From Azolla caroliniana (taxonomy: Eukaryota > Polypodiophyta): a stretch of 64,000 nt of DNA. Every line of letters starts with the position of its first letter. Within the stretch, counting starts at the first letter, position 1. Location: assembly GCA_043228905.1 (NCBI GenBank), contig JBHGNT010000005.1, forward strand, positions 22,258,001 to 22,322,000, written 5' to 3'. The notes beneath the pieces are model-generated. The model ran no database searches. It worked only from the letters and a program-made list of their open reading frames with translations, and had not been told where the DNA came from. Position numbers and translations under genes: made by a program. This document shows positions 10,864-25,720 of the stretch, piece by piece.

Positions 10864-13800
10864 GAATTTCTTCTTGGAATGTGCAAGGACTTGGTGTGTC
10901 TCAACATCAGCTAGAGAAGCGTTGGTTTAGGAGAGAATGGGAAGCTGATGGCCTTTGTAAAACAATTGATATTTTTCTCTTACAAGAGCATCACCTTGGC
11001 CGAGAAAGAACCGAACTTTTCAAAGACCCGTTGCTAGGGGATTGGTACACATGGTGGGCTCCTGCTCATGGCATGTTAAAAAGGAGAGGTGGAATGTGTA
11101 TTTCGGTGAGGCAATCAGCGGATATCACCACCTTGGATCATGGCATATTGATCGAAGGTAGGGCCATGTTCTGCTACTTGGAATGGAGGAATGTAAAATT
11201 TGGGGTGCTGAATGTCTACGCACCTAACATTAGCAATGAGAGGACCTCATTTTGGAGATTGTTGGCAAACAAAATTCCTTCCCTCGACAATTGGATAGTG
11301 GCGGGGGATTTTAACATGACAGAGAGAATGAAAGATTGTCTTGGGGCTCATTCGAACTTGCTACAAGGGGAGGAGCTTAGAGCGTGGGGTTTCTTAATTT
11401 CTAAGTTGGGAATCCGAGATTCATGGTACTCTAGTATGGCGGTTGAGGTGAATTCCTTGAGGTTCTCACAATTTGGCTGGAAGGAGAGTGAAGAATGTCA
11501 CTCTAGATTGGACCGCATCTATGTGAGCCTCGGGATAGAGGAATGGTGTGGCTACTCATCCATTCTAGCTGGTTTTACATATTCGGATCACCTTCCAGTA
11601 TCCTTGACTCTTGAACCTATTTATAAGAAGAAGAGTGAGAGCAATTTGAGGATTCCTCCGAAGATTTTTGGTATCCAGAAGGTTAAGGATGCAATGAATA
11701 CCATTTGGACGACATCCCCATCAGCCCACGACCCGATACAGGTACTGGAGGAAAATATTATTAATTCTTCTTTGTTTCTTCAGAAAGTGGCTAGGGAGGA
11801 GCTGGTAAGGTGTCAATACCGTCTGCAATGCCTGAGGAAGGCGGTCATCTCAGCTCAAAAGCTTATGCAAGTGGACCCATGTTGTGCTTAGGCGAAAGAC
11901 AGGCTGCAGGAGGCCACTAGGTTGTTGCAGGAGGTTAGACAACAACGTGAGCAATTCCTCTTCAGAAAGTCGGCAGCATGGTGGGTTGTCAAGGGTGATA
12001 AAGTTAACAGGGAGTTTTTTTACCAAGACTCTGAAGAGGGGAACACATATTCATAGTCTCAAACGGGAGGATGACTCAATGGCATTTGATCAAGAGGAAA
12101 TCTTGCAAATTACGACTAATTACTACAGAGACCTTTTAGCTCCTACGTTGACAAACGACCCTTTGAGTAACCTGATGCATGATGTAATTACATGCTTGAA
12201 GACCAGGATCGGAGAGGCAGCTAAAGCGCAGTTGTCAAAAGCCATAAAGGAGGAAGAGATTGTAGCGGGGCTAGACAAGATACATAGTATGGCTTGTCCT
12301 GGTGTTGACGGCCTTCCCAAAGCCTTCTTCAAGGAGTTTTGGGAGCAAATTTTTCCAAGCTTGAAAGCTGGACTGCAAGAGATGTGGAGAACGGGACGGA
12401 TGCCGAGTAGCTTCAATGAAGACTTGATCTACTTGATTCCGAAATCAGAGATTGCGTTGCACGAGATTAGACAATGGAGGCCCATTACAATTTTAAATCT
12501 AATTTATAAATTTTTTGCTAACATATTAGTGCAGAGAATCAAGCCCTTCCTAGGTGATATCGTCCAGTACAATCAAACCGGTTTCATGGAGCATTGTTCT
12601 ATTATGGACAACATGATTTTGTTTTGGGAGGCTGTTGCAACGACGAAGTAGACCAATCAAAACTTAGTCTGTGTCTGATGCTCGACTTCGAGAAAGCCTA
12701 TGATCGAGTGCAATGGTCTTTCTTGGGAGAAGTGATGAAGGTCATTGAGCTACCTGTGGAGTGGAGGTGTGCTGCCCAAGCCTTATATAGGAATGGCTCG
12801 AGTAAGGTGTTGATTGCAGGGAGGAAAGGAGCTCGAATCTTTCTAACTTGATCCATCAAGCAGGGTTGTCCTCTTGCCCCCTTTCTTTTCCTTTTTATTA
12901 CTGAAGTAATGTCTGCCCTTTTTAACAGTCAAGGGGCAAATCTTCATGGTCTTTCGATCCCTAATTCAAGGAAGTCCCTACTGGACTCGCAGTTCGCGGA
13001 CGATACGATGCTATACCTCCAAGGAAATGAAGCGAATCTTGAGAGGGCATAGAGTGCTATTGAGCTCTTTTGCAAGGCATCGGGAGCGTCCATCAATTGG
13101 AAGAAGTCCAAGGGTTTTTGGATCAGCTTGGAGTCTGAGCCTGTTTGGAAGCCAAATGCTGAATTCAAATGGATTGCAAACGGGGAAGCCACTAGGTATC
13201 TGGGAATGTGGATTGGGGTGGATATCGACAAAGGAATTCAATTGCAACAAATTCAAAGCAAAATCTGTGACAAAATTCGCAACTGGTCAAGGATGAACTT
13301 CTCATTGGCTGGCAGGATCATAGTAGCTAACCATGTGCTCTTGTCTACGTTATGGCATGCAGTTTTAGTGTGGATGTTTGACAAGCAAGCTATTCGTAAT
13401 GTTAAAGCGTGTATTAGGGGATTCCTTTGGGCTGGGTTGAGGAAAGACAACGCGGCAGCCAAAGTATCATGGTCTACGTTGGTTCTTCCCAAGAGTAAGG
13501 GGGGTTTAGGATTGATTGACCCTGAATTGTAGAGTCAAGCATTGTTATGTAAGGTATTCGTAAGGAGCTTGCTACCTGGTAACGAGTTATGGAAAACATT
13601 GATACATAATAGGAGCATTGTCTAGAGTCCAAGACTGGGTGGGCAATGGAAGTCACACAAAGCATGGCCTTTTTGTATGGACTTAAAGTTGAGGAAATCT
13701 AACCAGTTGGCTGATCGTACTTGTATGTCAGTGATGCAGGCGTGGAGTATGCTCCGTGGGCATCTAAGTCGGAATTGTCCAAGTACTAATGTTGAATGGA

Positions 13801-15121
13801 TGCACCAACCCCTACTGTGGAACGAGATCATACAGTCGCCAAAAGGAACGATGCTTGGACAAAGCAAGCGCATGTTGTGGGCTACATTGTATTGTCTAGG
13901 GATACACTCGGTGGCTGATTGGATGCGGCTGTCCGGCAATAATTGTGATCAATTATATGAAGACGTGGGAAAGGTCAGAAATGGCAGAAAGATGCTTGAC
14001 GTAGTCAGTACAACTGTCTCCTCGCTTCCTATTGGCAATGAGGAAGAGGGTGAATGGTCCGGACAATGTGATGATATCGGAAAAATTATCAATGTCAGGG
14101 GTCTAGGAAAGAATAGGAAGACCGTGCAGATGGGATTATTAGATGAAAGTGCAGGCTGGTACCCGATTAGAATTGTGGCAAGAGCCGGAAAGAAATGGAA
14201 GGTGAATCCACCAGTCGAAGAGGTTGAGGAGGACTGGATCTTGTACGTGGTTGAAGGCAAGCCTCTCGAGCGCGTAGAATGGGATCCCGCTGAATATACG
14301 TGGAAGGGAGAACAAGATAAATCATTAGGTTTCTTCGAATACTCGACGCGGTTGGGGAGAAAGTTAGGTTCATATCGTGAGAAGTGTGCCAACAAGTGGT
14401 CCCATGCAGCTATCGATTCAGCCTTCGTGGATAGAACTAGGAGCAGGATATGGAACTCACCCCTTCCCGAGCGGATCAAAGTGTTTTTCTGGTTAATCAC
14501 CCATCGGGTTGTTCCAACGGGAGAGTGGCTTGGGAATAGAGGCGGCATGAGTGGTTGCAAGGCCTGTAGTGCGAGCTTGGAGGACATCGCTCATTGTTTG
14601 TGGTGCTACCCTCGAGCGCAAGAAATTGGAGCTTAAGAATCTTGGCTCGGTTTGGGGTTGAGGTGCATGTAACGAGCGCAACAATCACTTGGTTGACCAT
14701 TGAATCGGCCTCGTGGTTTCAAGGGTGGAATGGAAACAATCCTTCTTTAAAGGTGATGCAAGGATCTGTGCAACCAGCGCAAGGAGGTTTATTCTTCTTA
14801 CAAGAACGCTGCGTGGACATATGGGTATTAGTGGTCGGCCTTACGGTCTGGCAAGTGTGGGTATCTAGGTGCAAGGAGACTTTCACATGTAAACGAACCC
14901 CACCGGCTGAGAATTGACTGATGATCTGGTTCAATCTTATTTCTACGTTGCGAGGTGAGTTTGAAAGTCTTCAAGGGCCATCTGACACAAGTGAAGAAGC
15001 TAGAGCTCGTTTCTTGCTGAAATGGAGCGGTTCGTCGATGATGCAGATAATGGATGGTAAAGTGAAGTGGAATTATCAACCACCACGGTGGTTGTTCCCT
15101 CCAAGTGTACCTAACATCTAG
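10860..15121 (+). pseudogene. LINE B ORF2: APE endonuclease, reverse transcriptase and zf-RVT (broken)
   Basis: ORF2 nicks target DNA and reverse-transcribes the element RNA. Start ATG 10860 is chosen because the endonuclease fold begins at once (MRISSWNVQGLG). Endonuclease motifs follow in order: FLLQEHH, VAGDFNM, SRLDRIY and YSDHLPV, all present up to about 11600. The RT region shows WRPITILNLIYK, LMLDFEKAYDRVQW, KQGCPLAPFLF and the catalytic FADDT (about 12300-13010). The connection region runs to about 13530. The zf-RVT region VPTGEW, CKACSASLEDIAHCLW lies at 14500-14615, and a C-terminal region ends WLFPPSVPNI. Defects: TAG 11889, a shift near 12025, TAG 12649 with a shift, TGA 12849, TAG 13050, TAG at about 13530 and 13622, and a shift near 14625. 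The endonuclease part is the best preserved. Confidence 0.85.
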
Positions 15122-15385
15122 ATGGGTGCTGCCATGAGGAGTGAATGGAGGACATCTATGTTGAATTCTGTTTGTATGAGGCTCACGTGGAGAATATGTG
15201 TTCGAGTAATGCTATACACATAGAATGATGTGGTGCTTTGGAGTTTTTTTTTTGTTGTTGTTTCATCTACACATTGTTTTCCTTCGACATGCAAGATGTC
15301 TTGTAAGATATGAGTTGTAAATTATCCTTTGTAGATTGCTTAACTAATGGAAGTAGTTTTTTTTTGGAAAAATATAACTAAAATA

Positions 15386-15899
15386 CAAATTGTACATATC
15401 CTTAGTATTTCAATGAAATCTAGAGTGAAAAAAAAACTTATGAAGGTTTATGCATTATTCATATATCATGAAATTCCATTTAATGCTATTATGTCAGTGT
15501 TTAATTGACAACAAGTGTTTGATCCTTTTCCCTTACTAAGTACCTAGCCTATGCCGTTGAGACATCCCCATAAGTTATAACCTTCATATAGTGTGATTTT
15601 TACTATATATAACTCTTGGAGGGTACTTGATTTGAATTGACATTTAGACTACCAATCCCCAATGACTAGTTTCATAATTTACTATCTTGATAATCTCAAT
15701 GATTTGTTGATTTTTAATAATGGACATCCCAAAATGCATGCAATTTTATTATATTGGCATTCTCATGAGTTCACATTGGAGCAAACATTGTAATCAACAA
15801 TAACAAAAGGATTATTATTAGAATTTTTATCGTCCATAAAGAGGCCAAATTTGACCTATGGGACCAGAGTATACATGTGTTCTTGATATATGTCTCCTT
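15386..15899. other. Spacer between LINE B and the RTE-like fragment
   Basis: AT-rich, no gene recognised. The right part probably includes the 3' tail of the minus-strand RTE-like fragment. Confidence 0.4.
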
Positions 15900-16640
15900 C
15901 CTAAGAAGGGGTATTCATACGTTGAAGCACAAAGTCTCTATGTGTTAGTAAAGCATACACATATGAGCTCAACCTTCTAGGTGGTGTCTTAAGTATGGCA
16001 CTTAAGTTATCACTCCCTCTTAGTATGTTAACATATCTTGAACGAATTGCACTATATGTCGAGCATGTGAAGAGCAAGTGACATTCATCCTCTACCATGC
16101 CTTCATTGCATACTTTACATGTCCTCAAATTCGTTACATTTTGCTACCATGATGCAACTTCAATACCTAACTTGTGAGATCAAGTGTGAAGTAGTGTAAG
16201 GGCTCTACGAGCATTACTACGCATATTGGTAATGAGATAAGGTTGGATACGATCAATAGACATTCTTTGCTTTATATTGAGACCAACATTCAGGGTTGAC
16301 ATTTGCAATGTAGTATTCTAGTTTTGTCCTCTTAGCATCCTCCCACTTCATCCTTAATGATTCCACCAACCTTTCCTCAATCATTACATACTATATAATA
16401 GATCATCCACACTCTATCTTCTAAACCATTTCCTTATGTTAACAACCCAACTAGACGAGAGAATCTTAGTTTTATGATTCTTTTGTAGCTTACATCCAAC
16501 ATTCCAAGCAAGATGTGGTAATCGATGATTCGGCATATTCTTGACTTTTGTAATGTATTTATATACTCTTTGGAGTGCCAATAGTTCTATGGGTCAAACA
16601 CCAGTTTCCAAAAGGTTTCTTGAAACAAAAGGTGGTTGAT
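15900..16640 (-). mobile_element. RTE-like LINE 3' fragment, decayed
   Basis: Read on the minus strand from about 16640, the pieces are ETGVxPIELLALQRVYKYI, NMPNHRLPHLAWN, KILSSSWVVNIRKWFRR, NVNPECWSQYKAKNV and finally RTCKVCNEGMVEDECHLLF (16128 to 15901). This series of short motifs after the RT domain is the C-terminal part of an RTE-type non-LTR element. It ends with a Cys/His region CKVC-x8-ECHLLFTC. Stops and shifts interrupt it. The same family appears at 38.3-39.8 kb in the plus orientation. The RT catalytic core is not present here. Confidence 0.6.
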
Positions 16641-17180
16641 TGGACTGATTTTCAAGACTATTATGTAATATAGGCACATTGAAGTGGTGGTAAGAAATGT
16701 TTTTGTAGCAATACCTATTTTGCGTATAAAATGTTATCTATGCCTTCAATGCATTTCCGTTAAACTTTAGATTCTTTGAAACCATTCTATGTTTCTTGAA
16801 ACCAAACCAAAATTGTCAAATTTGGAAAAATGTCATGTTTTACGTATGAATATTGTTCTTTATAGGAACAACATTAAATGGAATCATAATCTCAAACTCA
16901 TGCACCTGTGTATTCATCTTCTATCAATATTGGTCATGGGCCAACAAGCATATAAAAAAACAGGCAACTACTATCATGGATGGATGCTCACATCACATTT
17001 TTTATGAATAAGGGCACTCCTTGATGTTGATGTCATCGTTGTCATGTTTGTTGGTCTTCTACAACATCCACGGGTAGTATAACAAAGCCTTTAGCAGAAA
17101 ATCCTCGTCTATTAGGCATTCCAAACCAAAAAACAAGTATTTCATGATCCATTTAATCTTCTATTGAATTTGCTAAAGTA
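16641..17180. other. Spacer before the hAT pseudogene
   Basis: Short open frames only (for example 16789-17007) with no recognised domain. It may contain the N-terminal BED-finger region of the hAT element, too decayed to see. Confidence 0.35.
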
Positions 17181-18955
17181 GATCTCATGTTTTAGAGAAG
17201 AAAATTGATGGTGCAATCATGAAGTATGTTGTGAAGGGAACATTGCCCCATGTACATTTGGAATCACCTTAATTTAAGGAGTTCATACAACTTGTGCCTA
17301 GATATCAATTGAAGGCAAGACACGATTAAATGCTCTATCTTAGAAATACTTGTGGTGTTGCACCATCAAGTGATAGATTTGCTATCTAAAAGTTAGTCAA
17401 GATTTTCTATAACATTTGATGATTGGTCAAATAGTAGTCTAAAGGCGTCTACTTAGTGACTCTTCATTAGGCATGTCACGAGACAACAAAGTCAATGGCA
17501 ATGCTATTGGATTTTGTGCATGTATTCCAGGTGCTAGATTAGGAAAACATTATGCACATGGCCACTTTTGTCGACTTTGATCTTTTTATATTTCTAATAA
17601 ATTATTAGCTACAATTTTTATGGAGCTATTGATGCACAAGTAGCTGGAAAGGAGTTGAATATTACACATGGTAAGGAAATTTTGGCTCCCTCATATATGT
17701 TAAGATGTATAGTGCATACTTTTGAGTTGGGCATCAAGTCAACATTAGACATTATCTCACCCTCAACAAAAAGTTAAGACCATGCTCCATACTATTAGAT
17801 CTAGCAATGTTTGAAGGTAAGTGTTTAGGAAGTATTGTTAGAATGGTTGAACATCATGAAAGGGAACCCCCAAGGCTTGATGTTGTTACAAGATGGAATT
17901 CTACCTTGGAAATGTTCAGGCGGGCTATCAAAGATAGAGATGTATTGAGTCTTACAGTTTTAAATTTAACCATTTCAAGTGATTTCAATGGTTATGTCTT
18001 GACTAGGGAAGATTGGAGTCACATTCATGCCCTGGAGGAATGGCTAGATACACCTATGAAGGTTTCTACTTTTTTGGGAGGATCAACATATCTTATGCTA
18101 TCACTAGAATCACTTGTGTATAATTGTTTACTAAACCATTGTAATCAATTTTTAGATTCTTCACTTCTAGAATCTCTAGATTCACACAAAAAGCGTTTCA
18201 AAGAGCCTCTGAGAATTGTTTGTACAATGTTTAATTTAGTATCAAGAATCGTTGAAATCTATCCCATCTCACATTGCAATTTTTCTTTATCCCAGATAAT
18301 CCTTAACTTTATGTTTTCTAATTTGCATCATGTTTTCCAATTTTGTATTTGAATTTTAAAAATATTTTATTTTTTACATAGATTGTCTCTTCCAATGACC
18401 ATACAAGAAGAGATTTAAATATTAAGTTGGTTGAAAGCAAGATTGAATCCCATTGTCACTCGTTCTCGAGTGATGTCGAGCCACCTTCAACCACAATGCA
18501 TCCAAATGATAACAATTTTAAATATTGGAGCTTAATGGGTGTAAATAATAAAAGTGTTTTTTCTTATTCACGATCCGAAAATGGGGTGCTTCATAAGACT
18601 TCCTGCAACTGACATAGACAATGATCTTTTACAATGGTGGCATGATAATAAATTTACAATGCCATAACTATATAAGATGGCATGTGGTTACCTTGTTATA
18701 CTAGCATCATCAATACATGTTTAAGAGGCTAATTCAACAACAAGAATGACCTTTGATGGCAGAGATAAACTACATTTGTGCACATTCAAGGCTGAAATAT
18801 GTAATGGATCATGGATGAAAGTTTTACAAGAATATGATGTTCTATTGACAAATAATTTTCACACGGCTTATGAAGAACTAAAAATTTATGTAGATGATCT
18901 TGTTGGTGAAGATGAGGTAATAGATTACGTATTACGTGATAGTTATGGGAGATGA
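17180..18955 (+). pseudogene. hAT-family transposase pseudogene
   Basis: hAT transposases cut and reinsert DNA transposons and end in a dimerisation domain. Visible pieces in order: KYVVKGTLPHVHLESP near 17220, a central part with many stops, HGHFCRL near 17560, LAPSYMLRCIVHTFELGIK near 17690-17740, and PRLDVVTRWNSTLEMFRRAI (17870-17930), a strong hAT signature. The C-terminal dimerisation motif follows as DNDLLQWWHDNKFTMP, a stop, then LYKMACGYLVILASS (about 18615-18715). A gap at 18350-18420 looks like an intron or insertion. Numerous stops and frameshifts make it a clear pseudogene. No 8-bp duplication was identified, so the element borders are unknown. Confidence 0.75.
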
Positions 18956-19620
18956 GGTGTGCATAATTTTCATTGCTTTACTTCACAATAGAATGATAAC
19001 TCAAGTTGCAAATAGAGATCTAGGACATCGAAATAGTTCAAGACATTGTAATTTTTTTTCGATGAGAAAGACATTATAATTTTCTAGTTTAACAATATAC
19101 ATCTAGTTTAATTTTGTGTTTTTCCCCCCTTGTTTAACAATATAAATTTGGTTTAATTTTTCTGACTTTTTTGAATGAGAAAGACATTGTGATTTTTTGG
19201 TTTAGCAATATACACATGGTTTAACAATATAATTTCCAATTTAATGGCTTGAATATTTCGGCTTAATAGTTTAACAAATTACTTTATGGCTTACTAGTTT
19301 AATTCGTTTACGGGTTTAATAGGTGGTTTAGTTTTGATTTAGGATTAAATGGTTTGGTTTGGTTTTGATGTGTGATAAACCAATTCGGTTTCATTCCCAA
19401 TTTTTCATAAATAATTTTGTTGAAACAATTTGAGTTTACCTACTTTTTGAACGTTTTCGCTTAAATGGATTTGTTCTAAACGATTCAGTTTAAGTGGCTT
19501 GGTTCTAAACGGTTCGACATAAATGGCTTGGTAATTTGTAGACAGGTTTGGTTTGGTTTTCATTATGTACAAATGGTTTGGTTTGGTTTCAAGGAGTCCT
19601 TAGTTATTGATTCACCATGG
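18956..19620 (+). repeat. hAT 3' flank with GGTTTGG/GGTTTAA subterminal words
   Basis: After the transposase remnant come many copies of TTTAACAATATA and then GGTTTGGTTTGGTTTT, GGTTCTAAACGGTTCG and similar words, ending with GGTTTGGTTTGGTTTCAAGG at about 19573-19592. Dense short repeats near the ends are usual in hAT elements and serve as transposase binding sites, so this is probably the 3' subterminal region. Confidence 0.5.
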
Positions 19621-21716
19621 AACTCAAGCATGTCTAGATCTGTATTAGATTCCCAAGATAATCTCATTGTTTGTTAGGTGAGGGCCATGGAGTTAAGTGT
19701 GCACTAAGTGATTATAAATGACGTGGTTGAGACTTATAGGATATTTTGTGTTTTATTTATATTTTTGGTGAGATATGTTAGATTAACCCTCTTTTGGGCA
19801 TGTTTGTTGTCGTGAGGATGCTCTTTGTGTTCCTTCCCCTTTTTCTTTGTCTTTCACATAATTTTTGTTATCCCCAATAGCACAACCAAAAATAACTATA
19901 CTCTCAAAGAGTGTCCTCGGCGAGGATCTTTATTCAATTGGAATTTGTGCTTCTTGGTTGAGGTCATTTGTAAGTTCAAACAACCATATTCCCTCTTGAT
20001 TATTAGGCGAGCGAAGAATATTCTCAAATTTCTCGAAGCTTTAGCTATGAACATAGTTCAAGTTAATCAACCTAGGCCATATAAAAAGACAAGTGAAGAA
20101 GAAAAAATGATCTCAACTACAAAACTTGTTAATCATTCAAGAAAGAAAGATATATTACATCTTTTTGGAGGCCAAAATGGCCTATAAGACCAAACAAGAG
20201 ATTACATCTTAAGTATGACCTCATCTTTGAGAACAACAAATCAAAATAAAATAAATATTACTCAATAAATAAGATAAAAGTAAATCAAGGAGAATAGAAG
20301 TCTCAAATAGGAGTTACAAATCATTTAATGTTCATTTGCTTAACAAGACTACAAGTGTTAGCAAGAGCTCAAAAGAAGACCCTAGCTAGGGTGTGAATTG
20401 TGGATGATATGTTTTCCATTGACTCTTCCAAATTCAAAGTTGGAATTTTCAAGATTTTCACGGATATGTTTTGGTATGAAACAAAAAGTCAAGCACGATA
20501 TAAATGGACCATAATGGTTATCAATTTGTAGACAACATTATTTTTCTAAGCATTGGGATGAAACACGGACCGTGTTTATCAATTTGTAGTTTTTGTCTTC
20601 TCTTTCACTCCTCGTTGGCACAATGATGTTTCTTTGTTGCTCTTCCTCTCTCAACGATTGTGTAATGGGAAATTTCCAACGCAAAAGCCTTTCAAGCACC
20701 ATATACTATTTATAGTGTTGTGTTGTTGATAAATGAGAAATGCATCATGTTTACAAAAGCTTATCACCACAAGCCACAAAGAAAGAAAGGAACAAAACAC
20801 AAACTAAAAGCGTTGAAAAAGTATAGGTTAGCATGAGAAAACCCCACGGAAAGGTAGAAAACATAGCACATGACAAAGCAAGCCATATTGCCAAACGATG
20901 CGTGAAAATGTACCAACTAGCTCACCAAGAGACAATATTTCTGCAAAAGAAGCATTCACCGTCGCTTTTTACGAAGTGTATTATTTTGTATAGTTCTTTT
21001 GAATGCTAATCCGAATAAAAAACGTCATCTTACGAAGTTTATCATCATTAAGGCTTGATACTCTTCTCTCTGTTTCTCTCTCTTGATGACACAACTTCAC
21101 TCTCTCTCTTGCAAGGGTAGTTTTCATAGTTTTGGTCCTTGGATTACCAAATCCAATTCTTGGAGAATGCTTACGTGCCGAAAAAGAAAGCAAATTAGGA
21201 CCATATAAGAATCAACAAACGAATATTGAATATTTGTAAAAAAGAGAATTGGAGAGGTTGAAAGCATGCACAAAAGAATCACAAACAATGTATGTACAGT
21301 GGTAGAAACTCATTAGAGAAGTCGTTCGAAAAGAATGTATAAGATATTTGCTAATTGCATTTAAAAGGACCAAGAATGTTCGAATACAACTAACCAGTAG
21401 AAGGGTTGTCTCTGAGCAATCATATCTCTGATATCCCATGCTACATCATGACTTATTATCATCATCATCATCGATCAAATACCATGGATTTGATGTATAC
21501 AATTGTTTTGTCTCCATCCATATCCTTGATATATATTATATAAATATGTATTTATGTAGGCACCCATTGAAAGAAATATGAAAGGGGAGCAAGGTGCTTA
21601 ATGATTTCATGTCCACTTTGTACAATATGACCATCATTGAAAGCATTAACTAAGCAAAAAAGGAACTCGTCGAAAGTGTACTCCTTCGTAAAGCTGCTTT
21701 TGCTGAAAACATGCAA
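19621..21716. other. Intergenic, nothing recognised
   Basis: A frame of 120 codons at 19825-20187 has no recognisable domain and Lys/Leu-rich composition. A short AGGCCAAAATGGCC palindrome lies near 20168. Downstream of the kinase gene, 21440-21475 has an (ATC)n run. Confidence 0.45.
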
Positions 21717-24871
<3,155 letters not shown>

Positions 24872-25720
24872 TCAATCTTCGAGAACCAATGAAATATCGA
24901 AACAAAAACAGAAAATCTAACCCTAAACCCTAAGTCATACTAATGAAATATGAGAAAAGGACAGAAATTTAACCCTACTACTCTAAAAGCCTGAAGCATA
25001 ACCCATAAAGATTACATATATACATAATACATAAATTAGAGAACAAATGAAACTAAAACAATGACAGAAATCTAACCCTAAACCTTAAAACCATACATAC
25101 ATGCATATATATCAATTAGATAACAAAAGTAAACAAAAAAGGGGACAGAAATCTAACGCTAAACCCTAAACATACATACATGCATATATAAAGACATTAA
25201 GGCAGAATATGCACATATATTGAGAGGAGAAAAAGAAGAATGGAGAGGTCAAGAAACTGACAAAAATTGATAGTAATAATGTACTAAAACGGAGTTATAT
25301 AGATAAAGCTTGGTATAATGTTTTTCTCAGAAGAAGAAATGTGTTGAAGCTCTTGATAGCCATAGCCATAGCCATAGCCATAGTCATAGTCATACCCATA
25401 GCCATAGCCATAGCCATAGCCATATCCCATAGCCATAGCCAGAAGAAGTAGTTTAATAGTATTAGTAGTAGAAGGGGAGGCAGCAGGAGTAATGGAGAGG
25501 GCTAAGTGGAAACCCTCACTCTCTCTTCTCTTCACTTCTCTGCCTGTTCTTCTTCTTCTTCTTCTTCTGATTTTCTGCTTTCCTCTGTTCTTCTTCTGCT
25601 TCCTTTGCTCTGTTTTGTTTTTTTTTGTTCCTTTCTCTGTGTATGTGTGGGCTTCAATGATTATGAAGTAATTAGTCTTCTCACACAAATCATATCATAC
25701 AAAACCAAAGTTTAAGAATA
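24872..25720 (-). promoter_or_regulatory. Probable leader and proximal promoter of the kinase gene
   Basis: Upstream of the ATG at 24871 the sequence carries four spaced copies of a GACAGAAATCTAACCCTAAA-like segment at about 24905, 24960, 25067 and 25145, three with telo-box-like AAACCCTAA or close variants. It then carries a CCATAG hexamer array at 25360-25440 and (TTC)n at 25547-25568. TC-rich runs and telo boxes are common in plant 5' leaders. The transcription start is not determined. Confidence 0.4.
25353..25441 (-). repeat. Hexanucleotide (GGCTAT)n array encoding a Tyr-Gly run
   Basis: About fourteen hexamers, mostly GGCTAT on the minus strand with GACTAT and GGGTAT variants. In an open minus-strand frame (25688-25284, 134 codons) it encodes alternating Gly-Tyr and Asp-Tyr. 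Whether that frame is translated is unknown; it lies where the kinase leader is expected. Confidence 0.8.

Larger units (their letters stand above)
8421..15385 (+). mobile_element. LINE B: full-length L1-type retrotransposon with 15-bp target-site duplication
   Basis: The element itself spans 8436-15370. It is flanked by a perfect direct repeat AATATAACTAAAATA at 8421-8435 and 15371-15385, the expected mark of target-primed reverse transcription. It carries ORF1 (DUF4283-like region and a CCHC knuckle), ORF2 (APE endonuclease, reverse transcriptase, zf-RVT) and a 3' end with TAACTAATGGAAGTAGT, a T-run, GGA and a short A tail. Both reading frames contain stops and shifts, so the copy is defective, but its outer structure is intact. 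The 5' end is GC-rich (8436-8560) and contains a short tandem repeat of GGAGCAGAGAATGG-type words, probably the internal promoter or 5' UTR. Confidence 0.9.

Noticed and set aside
13949-14587. A 212-codon minus-strand frame
   Set aside because: It is a shadow of LINE B ORF2 on the other strand and has no domain.
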